From assembly GCF_007280415.1 (NCBI RefSeq), contig NZ_VKKU01000002.1:1529501-1593500 (forward strand): 64,000 nt of DNA, written 5' to 3'. A program made the position numbers and the translations under genes. Source of the stretch: Sphingorhabdus contaminans (lineage in GTDB: Bacteria > Pseudomonadota > Alphaproteobacteria > Sphingomonadales > Sphingomonadaceae). This document shows, piece after piece, positions 34,453-43,863 of the stretch (positions are counted from its first letter, which is position 1; every line of letters begins with the position of its first letter). Below the pieces are notes generated by a model, which saw only the letters and a program-made list of their open reading frames with translations, was not told where the DNA came from and ran no database searches.

Positions 34453-37116
34453 TTATTGCGCCACCTTTTCATCCAGCCATGCCGATGTTTCGGTCCGGAT
34501 CCGCGGTTGCGACTTGATGCGGGTCTGGATCGCGGCAATGGCCTGATCCACCGGTTTGCGCGATTCCGGCGACAGATAGGCTTTGGCATAGGCCTCAAGC
34601 TTGCCAATCATGGCGGGGTCGCTTGAACCGTAGCCAAGGCCCGGAATAAATTCTGACTTGGATGATACATCGACCAGTGCCTCTACCGCCTCGCGATTGG
34701 CCAGTGCAAAATCGACGGCCAGATCGGGATGGTCACCCGATACGCCGTTGATGATCGCCGCACTCAGCGTCGGGCCGGGTTCCTTGGTAAGCGCGAGGTC
34801 GAGTGCCTGCTTTGCAAGGGCCGTGTCCCGGGCCGCGCCCAGCAAGCGGTACATGCTGGATTTTACAAGAAAGCTTTCGGCTGTCTGACCGAGTTTGCGC
34901 ATCTTGTCCCAATCGGCCTGATTGGCATTTTGCGCGATAACGCCCAGCCATGTTGTGCGCAGGGGGCCATCCAATGCCGCCGGATTGGTTTCCAGTTCGG
35001 CGAACAACCGCTTGGCCTCGGCAACTACCGCAGGATCGCCCATATAGCCAAGAGTGCTGATCAGCGAACTGCGCAAATTGGCGTCGAGCGTCGAATCCGA
35101 AGGCGATTGGCGGAAGCCGAGCTTTGCCAGTGCCGGACCAAAGCGGGCGCTGGCGAGCTTTGCCAATTTGGCCTGGCGCGGTGCATCCTTTTCGAACAAT
35201 CCGTACAAAAAGCCGAACGTGGCCACATTGTCTTCGGTCACGCGCTGGCTGGTGTCGGATGGAACCGCATCGACCAGATCAAGCGCGGTCCGGACAGGCT
35301 GATATTCGTTGAAGGCAAGGCTCTGGCTGTCGTTCAGCAATCCCAACTGGTCAATTGCCGGTAGCTTTGCAAAATCCCTTTGCAGGGCGGCCATCATATC
35401 GGGCTGGTAGAGCACGCGGTAATAGCCGCTTTGCCCTGCATTGACGATAAAGGAACCGCATCCTGCGAGTTGCAATGTTCCGCTGCCGTTCGAAATAACG
35501 GTTTTGCCGGGCGCTTGTCCGATGACTTGCGCAATAACCGGCACATTCCAGCGTTGTGGTTTTGCCGCGGTCTCGGCCTTGCGGTCGCGCGAAAATTCGC
35601 TCTGCGACAGGGTCAGCAGGGTCGAACCATTCACGCATTTTGCCGACTTGACCTCCAGCAAGGGGACGCCTGGCTGCTTGGTGAAATCATGCGCGATCTT
35701 GACCAGACCTTTGGCACCAGCGGCTTCCACGGCGTTCCACAGATCGTCGGTGCGGGTGTTGGCATAGGCGTGCTTTTTCATATAGGCGCGCAGGCCATCC
35801 CGCCATACATTCTCGCCAGCATATGCCTCCAGCATGGTGATGACGGCCTCGCCCTTTTGATAGGTAATTGTATCAAATGCCTGGCTGGCCTGTTCGACGG
35901 TAGTGATTTTCTGAATGACCGGATGGGTGGTGACATAGGCGTCGAGGCCCATTGCCCCTTCGCGGCCGTTCACACGGTCGAGTTCGCTTTGCCAGTCGGG
36001 GTTGAAATGGGCCGTTGCTTTGCTTTCCATCCAGCTTGCAAACCCTTCGTTCAGCCACAGGTCGTCCCACCAGGCCATGGTGACCAGATTGCCGAACCAT
36101 TGGTGCGCAATTTCGTGGGCATCGGTGGAAAAAATCCCCTGACGGGTGCGGGCGCTGGTAATTTTGGGGTCGTTCAGCAGGACGCGCTCAAAGGTGAAGA
36201 TCGCGCCCCAATTTTCCATCGCGCTGAAAAACTGGCTTTGTCCGGGGCCGGCGACATTGTCCAATTTGGGAAGCGGGTAGGGGGTGTCGAAATAGTCATT
36301 ATAATAGGCAACCAGCTTGGCCGAGGCGTCCAGCGCATATTGGCCCTTGGGGCCATTGCCCTTACCAACCACGACGCCGACTTCCGTCGGTCCAACCTGC
36401 TTGGTGATCCGGTCAAATTCGCCCAGGCCAAAGAACAGCAAATAGGTCGACATTTTGGGCGAGGTACCGAAGCGGACTTCTGCCAAACCATTGCCGATGT
36501 CGCGGCGGGCGGCCACAGGCATGTTGCTGACCGCCATCTGGTGGGATGGAACCGTCGCGCTCAGATCAAAGGTCGCCTTATAATTGGGCTCATCCCAGCT
36601 CGGTACGAAACGGCGGGCGTCGGGGGCCTCGAACTGCGTAAACAAAGCGCGCTTTTCGGCGCCCTGCGGGTCTTTGTAATCAAGGGCGAACAGGCCGTTC
36701 GCCTGTTGCAGGATCTTGCCGGAATAATCGATATTCAGCGTATAGCGTCCGGCAGGCAGTTTTTTGCCGAAGCCGATTGTGGCGGTCTGGGCCGCTGCGT
36801 TGACCGTGGCGGTGGCGGGCATTGCTGCGGCGCGACCCTTGGCAACGGTTACCCGGCGAAAATCAATGTCCGCAGCATTCAGCGTGATGCTGTCGCTGGG
36901 GGTCTTCAGCAGAAATTCGATTCTGACATTGCCTTCAAAGCTGAGCTTTTCGGCGTTGGGTGTGACCGTGATGCTGTAATGGATCGGGGCGGCGTTACGC
37001 GGCAATTGCGACGGCACCTCGGTTGCGGCGCTTTTGGCAGGCGCGGCAAGCGTCGTGCTGACCGGCGACAGGGCCAGCATGGCAGCCGACGCGGCGAGTA
37101 AGATACGTGTTTTCAT
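34453..37116 (-). CDS. M1 family metallopeptidase (aminopeptidase)
   Basis: This 887-residue exported zinc aminopeptidase has a signal peptide (to about residue 25), the substrate-binding GAMEN variant SAMENWG, and the zinc motif HEIAHQWFGNLV with the third ligand Glu in LWLNEGFASW, 18 residues later. The long C-terminal ERAP1-like helical domain follows. It removes N-terminal residues from peptides in the periplasm. ATG 37116 begins the signal peptide; the longer frame to 37263 overlaps the tlyA gene and lacks support. It lies 26 bp after tlyA in the same direction. Confidence 0.93.
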   Translation of the reverse strand: MKTRILLAASAAMLALSPVSTTLAAPAKSAATEVPSQLPRNAAPIHYSITVTPNAEKLSFEGNVRIEFLLKTPSDSITLNAADIDFRRVTVAKGRAAAMPATATVNAAAQTATIGFGKKLPAGRYTLNIDYSGKILQQANGLFALDYKDPQGAEKRALFTQFEAPDARRFVPSWDEPNYKATFDLSATVPSHQMAVSNMPVAARRDIGNGLAEVRFGTSPKMSTYLLFFGLGEFDRITKQVGPTEVGVVVGKGNGPKGQYALDASAKLVAYYNDYFDTPYPLPKLDNVAGPGQSQFFSAMENWGAIFTFERVLLNDPKITSARTRQGIFSTDAHEIAHQWFGNLVTMAWWDDLWLNEGFASWMESKATAHFNPDWQSELDRVNGREGAMGLDAYVTTHPVIQKITTVEQASQAFDTITYQKGEAVITMLEAYAGENVWRDGLRAYMKKHAYANTRTDDLWNAVEAAGAKGLVKIAHDFTKQPGVPLLEVKSAKCVNGSTLLTLSQSEFSRDRKAETAAKPQRWNVPVIAQVIGQAPGKTVISNGSGTLQLAGCGSFIVNAGQSGYYRVLYQPDMMAALQRDFAKLPAIDQLGLLNDSQSLAFNEYQPVRTALDLVDAVPSDTSQRVTEDNVATFGFLYGLFEKDAPRQAKLAKLASARFGPALAKLGFRQSPSDSTLDANLRSSLISTLGYMGDPAVVAEAKRLFAELETNPAALDGPLRTTWLGVIAQNANQADWDKMRKLGQTAESFLVKSSMYRLLGAARDTALAKQALDLALTKEPGPTLSAAIINGVSGDHPDLAVDFALANREAVEALVDVSSKSEFIPGLGYGSSDPAMIGKLEAYAKAYLSPESRKPVDQAIAAIQTRIKSQPRIRTETSAWLDEKVAQ

Positions 37117-37142
37117 TTTCAGCTCCCCGAAACGGACGGGCG

Positions 37143-37883
37143 TCAGTCTTTCTGCGCCCAGATTAGGAATTCGACATTGCCTTGCGGCCCCGTGATGGGG
37201 CTGGTTGTCAGGCCATGAACAGTCCAGTTTTTTTCGACCAACCACATTTTGACTTCGGCACACACGCGGCTGTGCACTGCCTCGTCCCGCACCACGCCGC
37301 CTTTGCCCACTTCATCGCGCCCGGCCTCGAATTGCGGTTTGATAAGGGCGACAAGCTCCGCGCCTGTGCGGGCGAAGGTCAGCGGCGTTTCCAACACTTT
37401 GGCAAGGCTGATAAAACTGGCGTCGCATACGATGATATCGACGGGCTCGGGAATATGGTCCCGGGTCAAAATCCGGGCGCTGGTCTGCTCATGGACAATG
37501 ACGCGTTCGTCTTGACGCAATTTCCAGGCGAGCTGGTTCGTGCCGCTGTCCACCGCATAGACACGCACTGCACCGTTGGTCAGCAGAACGTCGGTAAATC
37601 CGCCCGTCGATGACCCGACGTCCATTGCAACCTTGCCTGTTACATTGATCGCAAATTCGTCCAGCGCATGGGCAAGCTTGATGCCGCCCCGCGACACCCA
37701 GGGATGGTCGCTGCCCTTGACCTGCACGGGGGCATCCTCGGCGACCTGCTGCCCCGGCTTTTGCGCCTTTACATCGCCGATGAAGACATGGCCTGCCATG
37801 ACCAGCGCCTGGGCACGCGTTTTGCTTTCCGCCAGATTGCGGTCGACGATCAGTTGATCCAGACGTATTTTTTTCGTCGCCAT
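37143..37883 (-). CDS. tlyA: TlyA family rRNA (cytidine-2'-O)-methyltransferase
   Basis: This 246-residue protein has an N-terminal S4 RNA-binding domain (IRLDQLIVDRNLAESKTRAQ, then VMAGHVFIGD) and an FtsJ/RrmJ-like SAM methyltransferase domain. The latter includes VAMDVGSSTGGFTDVLL (SAM loop), VYAVDSG, IIVCDASFISL and ALIKPQFE. TlyA enzymes 2'-O-methylate ribosomal RNA cytidines; 'haemolysin A' is the older name. The start overlaps no other gene. It is divergent from the lipoprotein gene at 37933. Confidence 0.92.
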   Translation of the reverse strand: MATKKIRLDQLIVDRNLAESKTRAQALVMAGHVFIGDVKAQKPGQQVAEDAPVQVKGSDHPWVSRGGIKLAHALDEFAINVTGKVAMDVGSSTGGFTDVLLTNGAVRVYAVDSGTNQLAWKLRQDERVIVHEQTSARILTRDHIPEPVDIIVCDASFISLAKVLETPLTFARTGAELVALIKPQFEAGRDEVGKGGVVRDEAVHSRVCAEVKMWLVEKNWTVHGLTTSPITGPQGNVEFLIWAQKD

Positions 37884-37932
37884 GTCGCACGGCGCTAGCG
37901 GAATGGAGTGCTTTTGGCCATAAGCTGTGGTG

Positions 37933-38466
37933 ATGAAGCTTCATTATCCCCTGTGCGCCAGTCTGCTTGCTCTTTCGGCCTGTTCGCCGCCACCGCCCGC
38001 CCCGCCCCCTGCGCCTGTGGTCAAGCCTGCGCCGGTGGTGACGCCCGCTCCGCCGCCTGCGCCACGGCCTTCGGCAAACTGGCTCGACTGGCCGCTGGAA
38101 ACGGGGGACTGGGTGTATCGCCGGGATGAGCGCGGATCGCTCGCCCTGTTCGGGGCCACGGGGCAGAATGCGACCGTGACGCTGCGCTGCGACACGACGC
38201 GGCGGCGCATTTATCTCGCGCGTGCCGGCGCTGGCCAGGCTGGGCGGATGACGGTGCGGACCAGTTCAACGCTGAAGGAATTTGCGGCAAGCCCGACGGG
38301 CGCGACACCTGCCTATCTTGCGACCGAAATCCTGCCGACCGACCCGATCCTTGACGCCATGGCATTCAGCCGCGGGCGCATCGCGCTGGAGGTCGACGGA
38401 CAGCAATCCATAGCGATCCCGTCGTGGACCGAAATTACGCGGATTGTGGAGGATTGCAGAGCCTGA
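37933..38466 (+). CDS. Hypothetical lipoprotein with proline-rich linker
   Basis: This 177-residue protein has a lipoprotein signal (SLLALSAC lipobox), a Pro/Ala-rich linker of about 30 residues, and a globular domain with NWLDWPLETGDWVYRRDERG, LRCDTTRRRIYLARAG and FSRGRIALEVDG. Similar proteins occur in sphingomonads without known function. ATG 37933 is preferred to the upstream in-frame GTG/ATG because it starts the signal peptide directly. It probably resides on a membrane facing the periplasm. Confidence 0.75.
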   Translation: MKLHYPLCASLLALSACSPPPPAPPPAPVVKPAPVVTPAPPPAPRPSANWLDWPLETGDWVYRRDERGSLALFGATGQNATVTLRCDTTRRRIYLARAGAGQAGRMTVRTSSTLKEFAASPTGATPAYLATEILPTDPILDAMAFSRGRIALEVDGQQSIAIPSWTEITRIVEDCRA

Positions 38467-38600
38467 GAGCTTCGACGCAGAACCCCGATGTTTGACGGAA
38501 AAAAAATTTAATACAAGACTTGTTTGCAAACTTTGTTTGATTCAGTTTCAGAGTCGCGGAGGGCAGATATATGTTTGAAGCAAGCAATTTCCATTCAACG

Positions 38601-38614
38601 AAAGGAGGTGATCC
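38601..38614 (+). promoter_or_regulatory. Extended Shine-Dalgarno fully complementary to the 16S rRNA tail
   Basis: AAAGGAGGTGATCC is the exact complement of the conserved 16S rRNA 3' end (GGATCACCTCCTTT). GGAGG ends 7 bp before the ATG at 38616. Natural genes rarely pair over 14 bases, so translation initiation here should be unusually strong, or the RNA may act by binding ribosomes. Confidence 0.75.
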
Positions 38615-38615
38615 G

Positions 38616-38672
38616 ATGTCTCATGGTTCAGTTAAGAGGTCGGGCAAATCCGTTCGGGAGATCGGCCGCTGA
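38616..38672 (+). CDS. 18-residue micro-ORF behind an extreme Shine-Dalgarno
   Basis: ATG 38616 opens an 18-codon frame (MSHGSVKRSGKSVREIGR), basic and soluble, ending at TGA 38670. A second, overlapping frame from ATG 38623 to 38736 encodes 37 residues ending HGMKATSGSGTSDR. Either could be the product; the first has the best spacing to the ribosome binding site. A terminator follows at 38748. I recognise neither peptide. Confidence 0.4.
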   Translation: MSHGSVKRSGKSVREIGR

Positions 38673-38747
38673 TCCAATCAGCGATGCCGGTCACGGCATG
38701 AAAGCAACTTCCGGCAGCGGCACATCCGACCGCTGACCCATGTTTAA

Positions 38748-38778
38748 GGGCCGTTGGATCAACTCCAGCGGCCCTTTT
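38748..38778 (+). terminator. Rho-independent terminator of the micro-ORF unit
   Basis: GGGCCGTTGG and CCAGCGGCCC pair (one mismatch) around a short loop, followed by TTTT at 38775-38778. It closes the unit that starts with the extended Shine-Dalgarno and separates it from sppA. Confidence 0.8.
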
Positions 38779-38864
38779 CTGTGCCCGATATGCTTTTGGT
38801 CGAAAGAATGCTGGAATTTGCGCGGGCAACTCCTACATCAGCGGCATTGATCAAGGGGTAGTTT

Positions 38865-40739
38865 ATGACGTTTTTGCGGATTAGCTGGAAAATCATCGTC
38901 GGTTTGAAGGACCTGCTGGTGCTTCTGCTGCTCCTGTTTTTCTTCGCGCTGCTGTTCGCTGTCCTCAACGCCAGCCCGAACCCCGGCATGGTGCGCGAAG
39001 GGGCGTTGTGGCTGAAACTGGATGGCGTCGTTTCCGAACAGCCCGCCGAGGTCGATCCCCTGACCGCGCTGACGTCCACCGCCGTTCCGGTCAGCGAGAT
39101 CCGGCAGCGCGACATCATCCGTTCCCTGAAGATTGCGGAAAGCGACAAGCGGATCAAGGCCGTGGTGTTGGATATGGACCGCTTCATGGGCGGCGGGCAG
39201 GCCAGCCTTTCCGCCATTGGCGACAGCCTGGATGCCGTCAAAAAGGCGGGCAAGCCGGTCTACGCCTTTGCCACCGCCTATACCGATGACAGCTACCAAC
39301 TGGCTGCCCACGCCACGCAGATTTGGATGGATCCTTTGGGCGGCGCGGTGCTGACCGGTCCCGGCGGGTCGCAGCCTTATTATAAGGGCCTGCTGGACCA
39401 GCTGGGTATCAAGGCCAATATCTACCGCGTTGGCACCTATAAGAGCGCGGTCGAACCCTATATGCGGTCCGACCAGTCGCCGGAATCGAAGGCAGCGATC
39501 AAGGCCGTTTATGACGAAATCTGGGGCCAGTGGAAGGCAGACGTCGCCAAGGCACGGCCGCAGGCGAAGATTGAAGGCATCCTGACCGATCCCGCAGGCG
39601 CGGTTGAGGGCGCGCGCGGAAATCTGGCGCAGCTCGCCATTTCGAACAAGCTGGTCGACAAATTGGGCGACCGGATCGCATTCGGCACATTCGTCGCGAC
39701 CAAAGTCGGCACCGACGAGAAGAAAACCACCGGCGGCTTTGCCGCAACCCCCATGGACGCGCTGCTGGCAAGCTATGGCCCGCCGAGAGCCGGCAAACAG
39801 ATTGGCGTTGTCACCATCGCCGGGACCATTGTCGATGGTCAAGCCGGCCCGGGCACAGCGGCGGGCGATACAATCAGCGGCCTGATTTACGACGCAATCG
39901 ACAATAAGGATCTGCAGGCACTGGTCGTCCGTGTGGATTCCCCCGGCGGTTCTGTCACAGCGTCGGAGAAAATCCGCCTCGCTATCGAAGCGGCAAAGGC
40001 CAAGGAAATACCTGTCATCGTCTCCATGGCCAATGTCGCTGCCAGCGGCGGCTATTGGGTATCCTTGCCCGCCGATGTCATCTTTGCCGAACCGTCGACC
40101 ATCACCGGCTCCATCGGCATTTTTGGCGTAATCCCCAGCGCCAAGGCCGGTCTGGCTAAGATTGGCGTCAATGCCGATGGTGTCAAAACGACCCCGCTGT
40201 CGGGCGAACCCGATGTGCTGGGCGGTTTCAGCCCCGAATTCGACCGCGTCGCGCAGAGCGCCATCGAAAATGGCTATCGCGAATTTCTCACCCGCGTCGC
40301 CACTGCCCGCAAAAAGACGCCCGAGCAGGTTGACGCCGTTGGGCAGGGCCGCGTCTGGGCCGGCGGCACGGCGCGGCAGATCGGACTGGTGGACCGCTAT
40401 GGCGGCATGGCCGAAGCTCTGGACGAGGCGGCCAAACGCGCCGGGTTGAAGGCCGATGACTGGCATGCCGTCTATATCGAACCGCAACCTAGTTTTGCAG
40501 GATCGCTCTTGGGCGGACTGGTGCCCAAGCGGGCCAGCGTCGCGGCGCCAATGGACATTTTCGCCCAGGCCGCATGGCAGCAGCAATTGTTCGTGCAGCA
40601 AATGGCGGCCGATCTGGACATGCTGACCGGTGTGAAGGGCGTGCAGGCCCGTTGCCTCGAATGCGCGGACTTCACGCCGCCGGCCGTGCCCAGGGCGGAC
40701 AGCGGCTGGCTGGCGATACTGGCGAAGCTGTTTGCTTAG
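38865..40739 (+). CDS. sppA: Signal peptide peptidase SppA, 67-kDa type
   Basis: This 624-residue inner-membrane serine protease of family S49 degrades cleaved signal peptides. It has one N-terminal membrane helix (about residues 17-37), a first S49 repeat with the catalytic Lys in RVGTYKSAVEPYM, and a second repeat with nucleophile Ser in NVAASGGYWVSLPAD, then TGSIGIFG. The Ser/Lys dyad is split over the two repeats, as in E. coli SppA. Length is normal for the long form. Its 3' end overlaps the convergent lipoprotein gene by 4 bp. Confidence 0.93.
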   Translation: MTFLRISWKIIVGLKDLLVLLLLLFFFALLFAVLNASPNPGMVREGALWLKLDGVVSEQPAEVDPLTALTSTAVPVSEIRQRDIIRSLKIAESDKRIKAVVLDMDRFMGGGQASLSAIGDSLDAVKKAGKPVYAFATAYTDDSYQLAAHATQIWMDPLGGAVLTGPGGSQPYYKGLLDQLGIKANIYRVGTYKSAVEPYMRSDQSPESKAAIKAVYDEIWGQWKADVAKARPQAKIEGILTDPAGAVEGARGNLAQLAISNKLVDKLGDRIAFGTFVATKVGTDEKKTTGGFAATPMDALLASYGPPRAGKQIGVVTIAGTIVDGQAGPGTAAGDTISGLIYDAIDNKDLQALVVRVDSPGGSVTASEKIRLAIEAAKAKEIPVIVSMANVAASGGYWVSLPADVIFAEPSTITGSIGIFGVIPSAKAGLAKIGVNADGVKTTPLSGEPDVLGGFSPEFDRVAQSAIENGYREFLTRVATARKKTPEQVDAVGQGRVWAGGTARQIGLVDRYGGMAEALDEAAKRAGLKADDWHAVYIEPQPSFAGSLLGGLVPKRASVAAPMDIFAQAAWQQQLFVQQMAADLDMLTGVKGVQARCLECADFTPPAVPRADSGWLAILAKLFA

Positions 40740-41047
40740 GCCTTAACGGCGCAGATCAGACCGGACGAGGTCACGACCCCGAGGATTTCGGGGTCTTGCA
40801 GCGACTTGGTGCGCTTCAGAAATTCGTCCACAGAAAGCTTGCGCACATCCTTGTTGCGCAGCTTTTTAAGGCCGGAAAGCTTGTTAAGCTGGATCAGCGA
40901 CAACCTGTCGACCATACGGTCCGCCATGCAGGAGGCGATGGGCTTGGAAAGTCCGGCGTCCATCAACGCCGTCCGCACCCGTGTTTCCGGTGTGGCGCAG
41001 GCGGACAATGCCAGTGCCGATGCCGCGACGAGTGCGATATATTTCAT
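40736..41047 (-). CDS. Small hypothetical lipoprotein
   Basis: This 103-residue protein has a lipoprotein signal with lipobox LSAC (Cys17), then a mainly helical domain with MDAGLSKPIASCMADRMVDRLS and a conserved-looking LNKLSGLKKL. Sphingomonads carry similar short lipoproteins of unknown role. The ATG overlaps the stop of ppa by 4 bp, so it is translationally coupled. It probably sits in the outer or inner membrane facing the periplasm. Confidence 0.75.
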   Translation of the reverse strand: MKYIALVAASALALSACATPETRVRTALMDAGLSKPIASCMADRMVDRLSLIQLNKLSGLKKLRNKDVRKLSVDEFLKRTKSLQDPEILGVVTSSGLICAVKA

Positions 41048-41580
41048 ATGCCATGCTCCTTGGCGCGTGCGACGCAATCCATGATGATACGCTTCGCGTC
41101 CTTTTCATCGCCCCAGCCGTTGAGCTTCGCCCATTTGCCGGGTTCAAGATCCTTATAGTGGGTGAAGAAATGTTCGATCTGCTGCAGCACGATGGGCGGC
41201 ATATCCTTATAGGTCACGACATCGGCATAATAAGGGAAGGTCGCGTTGACCGGCACGCAGAGCAGTTTTTCATCGCCGCCCTTGTCATCTTCCATCAACA
41301 GGACGCCGATCGGGCGGCATTTGACAACAGCGCCGGCGACAATCGGCGAACGGGCGACAACCAGCGCGTCCAGCGGGTCACCATCTTCGCCCAGCGTATG
41401 GGGTACAAAACCATAATTGGCCGGATACCGCATCGGCGTGTGCAGGAAACGGTCCACGAACAGCGCCCCCGATGCCTTGTCGAATTCATATTTCACAGGT
41501 TCGCCACCGATCGGCACTTCGATCAGGACGTTCAGGCTTTCCGGCGGATTATCGCCAGCAGGGATCAGGTCAATACGCAT
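41044..41580 (-). CDS. ppa: Inorganic pyrophosphatase
   Basis: This 178-residue family I soluble pyrophosphatase hydrolyses PPi to phosphate. It has the active-site pattern VKYEFDKASGALFVDRFL, YPANYGFVPHTLGEDGDPLDALV (DxDPxD metal ligands), then DDKGGDEKLLCVP and HYKDLEPGKWAKLNGW. ATG 41580 is the family start (MRIDLIPAG). It is followed by a small coupled lipoprotein gene. Cytoplasmic housekeeping enzyme. Confidence 0.95.
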   Translation of the reverse strand: MRIDLIPAGDNPPESLNVLIEVPIGGEPVKYEFDKASGALFVDRFLHTPMRYPANYGFVPHTLGEDGDPLDALVVARSPIVAGAVVKCRPIGVLLMEDDKGGDEKLLCVPVNATFPYYADVVTYKDMPPIVLQQIEHFFTHYKDLEPGKWAKLNGWGDEKDAKRIIMDCVARAKEHGI

Positions 41581-41599
41581 GGGAGAATGCTTTCTTGAG

Positions 41600-43537
41600 T
41601 TATTTGTTCGGTCGCCGTGGCGCAAGCAGCCGGTCTATCGCCGTTTCGCCCTTGCCCACAGATTCGAGGTGCGGATAGCGCAAACCGCCTGAATAGGCGA
41701 TGTCTATTTGTTCAAAACGCTTGTTGCGTTCGACGATCAGCCGGATCGGGGTCTTGCCATCCTTCGCTGCGGTGACCGCTTCGGTCAGCCGGTCTTTGGT
41801 AAAGCCCATGCCGCCTACGGCCAGAATCTTGGCGCCATTGACGATATCCGCCTTGAACGCCGGACCATTCCACATGACCGATGTTACCTTGCCTTCTTTA
41901 TCGACGATCAGGCCAAGCGAATGGGTGAGATCGGTGCTGCCGCCATCCTTCATCCGTTCCTTGTCGAAAATATTCGGCTCTTCTTTCCAGACCAGCCGGT
42001 ATCCGCCCTTTTCAAAACCGGTCAACGGCGCAGGCTGTCCGGGTTTGCGCAACTTTGTGTCCAGAAAGCTCGCCCAGTCATAGGGCTGGACCGCATTCAG
42101 CGTGCGGACAACCTCGTCAAAATCATAAGTCAGAACACCCCAGTCGGCATCGCGGACGCCGAAAAAGGCCTTGGCAAAATCGTCGAGCGATTTGGTGCCC
42201 TTGGACAATTCGCGGATGGTCATGTCGGCGGCAAGCCAGATGAGCGAGCCTTCATTATAATAATCCTCGCCCCGCGCCTGGCTGGAAAAGGGCTTGGGTT
42301 TGCGCGCGCCGAAAATAGGATCATGTGTCGTATCTTCGACCGAACGCCAGTCTCGGCCCGGCTGTTCGGCGTAGAAACCGGCATAGCGGGCCCATTCGGC
42401 CAGGACCATTTCCTTGGTCTGCAAGCCGGAACGGGCGGCAAGGACAAGGTCCCAATAGCTGGTCTGTCCTTCATAAACCCACAGAAGATTGTCGCGCATC
42501 GGTGTGGAATAATTGGGCGTCCACATTTCGGCCGGACGGCGGAATTTGCCGTTCCAGCTATGCGTCAGTTCGTGCGGCAACAGACCGCGTTCGGAACCAT
42601 TTTCGGCCCAGTTGGTGAAATAGTCGGTGTCGCGGCTGTTTTCCGAACTGCGATGATGCTCGAGCCCGATGCCACCCAGTTCGTCGGTCAGCGCCAGCAG
42701 AAATTCGTAGCGGTCAAAATGTTTCGACCCGAACAGGATCAGGGCTTCATCGACCAGTGCCTTGTGCGCGGCAATATGTTCGGGCTTGGCCGCCAGAAAC
42801 TTCGGCTCGTCCGCCCAGACATTCAGCGTTACCTTGTTGCCCAGATCCCATTTGCGGTAATGCGGTCCGGCAAACATCGGGCTGTCCACCAAAGTTTCAT
42901 AGCTGGTCGTCGCATAATCGATACGGTCGCCCGTGATCTTCGCCCCGTCCAGTGCCGCAACACCAGTCCAGCCGGACGGGAGCGTGATGGACGGCTTGAC
43001 CTCGATAGCGCGTGTGAAATGGCCTGCGGGGTAAAGCGAGACCTGTTCCCACTGCACATTCATCATTGCGGGCGTCACGACGATGCGCCCCTCGCTATCG
43101 CGCACGGGGGACGTGAACTGGAATTCCACATCGACCGATTTCGTGCCCTCGGGCGTATCGACATGGAATGCATAAACCTCGACCGGATCGCGGGTCCAGT
43201 TCAGCAGCTTGCCGCCTGTACGGATTTTGAGGCCTGTCAGCTCGGCCAGGGCACCGCGGGGGCCATGCTTGCCCGGCAACCATTGGGGATAGAGCAGCGT
43301 CAATGGCTTTCCGGCCTCGATCGGGATAGTCTGCTTCACCCGGAATATGGCCCGCGCCACATCGGTTGCGTCAACCTCCAGCACCATGGGGGCGGGCAGG
43401 GGACGATCCTCCGGCTCCGGTACCCGGTCGACAATCGGCACCGGCTGCGGCGCGCTTTTCTGAGCATAGGCTGCGGTTGCAAGGCTGGAGGACAGGGCGA
43501 GTGCGGCAAGAGCGCGCGTCAAAGTGCGTGAATTCAT
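41600..43537 (-). CDS. M61 family metallopeptidase (glycyl aminopeptidase-like)
   Basis: This 645-residue exported peptidase has a signal peptide ([18 protein letters not shown]), an N-terminal beta domain, and a gluzincin active site HELTHSW with a downstream Glu in [10 protein letters not shown]-terminal PDZ-like domain ([21 protein letters not shown], written here in part) regulates or binds peptide C-termini. M61 enzymes prefer Gly or Ala at the N-terminus. ATG 43537 begins the signal peptide. It lies 19 bp upstream of ppa in the same direction. Confidence 0.9.
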   Translation of the reverse strand: MNSRTLTRALAALALSSSLATAAYAQKSAPQPVPIVDRVPEPEDRPLPAPMVLEVDATDVARAIFRVKQTIPIEAGKPLTLLYPQWLPGKHGPRGALAELTGLKIRTGGKLLNWTRDPVEVYAFHVDTPEGTKSVDVEFQFTSPVRDSEGRIVVTPAMMNVQWEQVSLYPAGHFTRAIEVKPSITLPSGWTGVAALDGAKITGDRIDYATTSYETLVDSPMFAGPHYRKWDLGNKVTLNVWADEPKFLAAKPEHIAAHKALVDEALILFGSKHFDRYEFLLALTDELGGIGLEHHRSSENSRDTDYFTNWAENGSERGLLPHELTHSWNGKFRRPAEMWTPNYSTPMRDNLLWVYEGQTSYWDLVLAARSGLQTKEMVLAEWARYAGFYAEQPGRDWRSVEDTTHDPIFGARKPKPFSSQARGEDYYNEGSLIWLAADMTIRELSKGTKSLDDFAKAFFGVRDADWGVLTYDFDEVVRTLNAVQPYDWASFLDTKLRKPGQPAPLTGFEKGGYRLVWKEEPNIFDKERMKDGGSTDLTHSLGLIVDKEGKVTSVMWNGPAFKADIVNGAKILAVGGMGFTKDRLTEAVTAAKDGKTPIRLIVERNKRFEQIDIAYSGGLRYPHLESVGKGETAIDRLLAPRRPNK

Positions 43538-43863
43538 GGGCGCAGGTTTTGGCGGATGAGATTGCAGGCGTCCAGCGGAATGTTGGGGGGACTCGTAAGA
43601 AGACAAGGCTTCCTCCTCTCCCCTTTAGGGGAGAGGTACGCAGTCTTATGGCTTTAGCCATTAGACGGAGTGGAGAGGGGGAGTTGGCGCATTGCCTTCA
43701 CCGTCGGAGCCCCTCTCCAACTGCGCCTAGGCCTTTCGGCCAAGGCTTCGTATCCTCTCCCCTGAAGGAGAGAGGGGAGGACGCGTTTCGGGACTGTCCT
43801 CAACACCAGCATGAGCCAAAGCACTATTCCCCTCTCCGTCAATTGGCGCTAGGGCGCTTGCCG
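43538..43863. repeat. Intergenic region made of palindromic repeats
   Basis: The 326 bp between the M61 peptidase and hisS hold no gene. CCTCTCCCC-TTTA-GGGGAGAGG (43615-43636) is a perfect 9-bp palindrome. A related CCTCTCCCC-TGAAGG-AGAGAGGGGAGG lies near 43754-43780. Between and after them are two CCCCTCTCC units followed by GGCCTTTCGGCC-like or GGCGCTAGGGCGC stretches. This is the composite palindromic repeat seen between genes in many sphingomonads. The hisS promoter must lie within or after it. Confidence 0.65.

Noticed and set aside
35380-37101. 573-codon plus-strand frame opposite the M1 peptidase
   Set aside because: Shadow of a conserved zinc peptidase with intact motifs; no ribosome binding site and no family resemblance.
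41708-43531. 607-codon plus-strand frame opposite the M61 peptidase
   Set aside because: Antisense shadow; the minus-strand protein has signal peptide and HEXXH motif.
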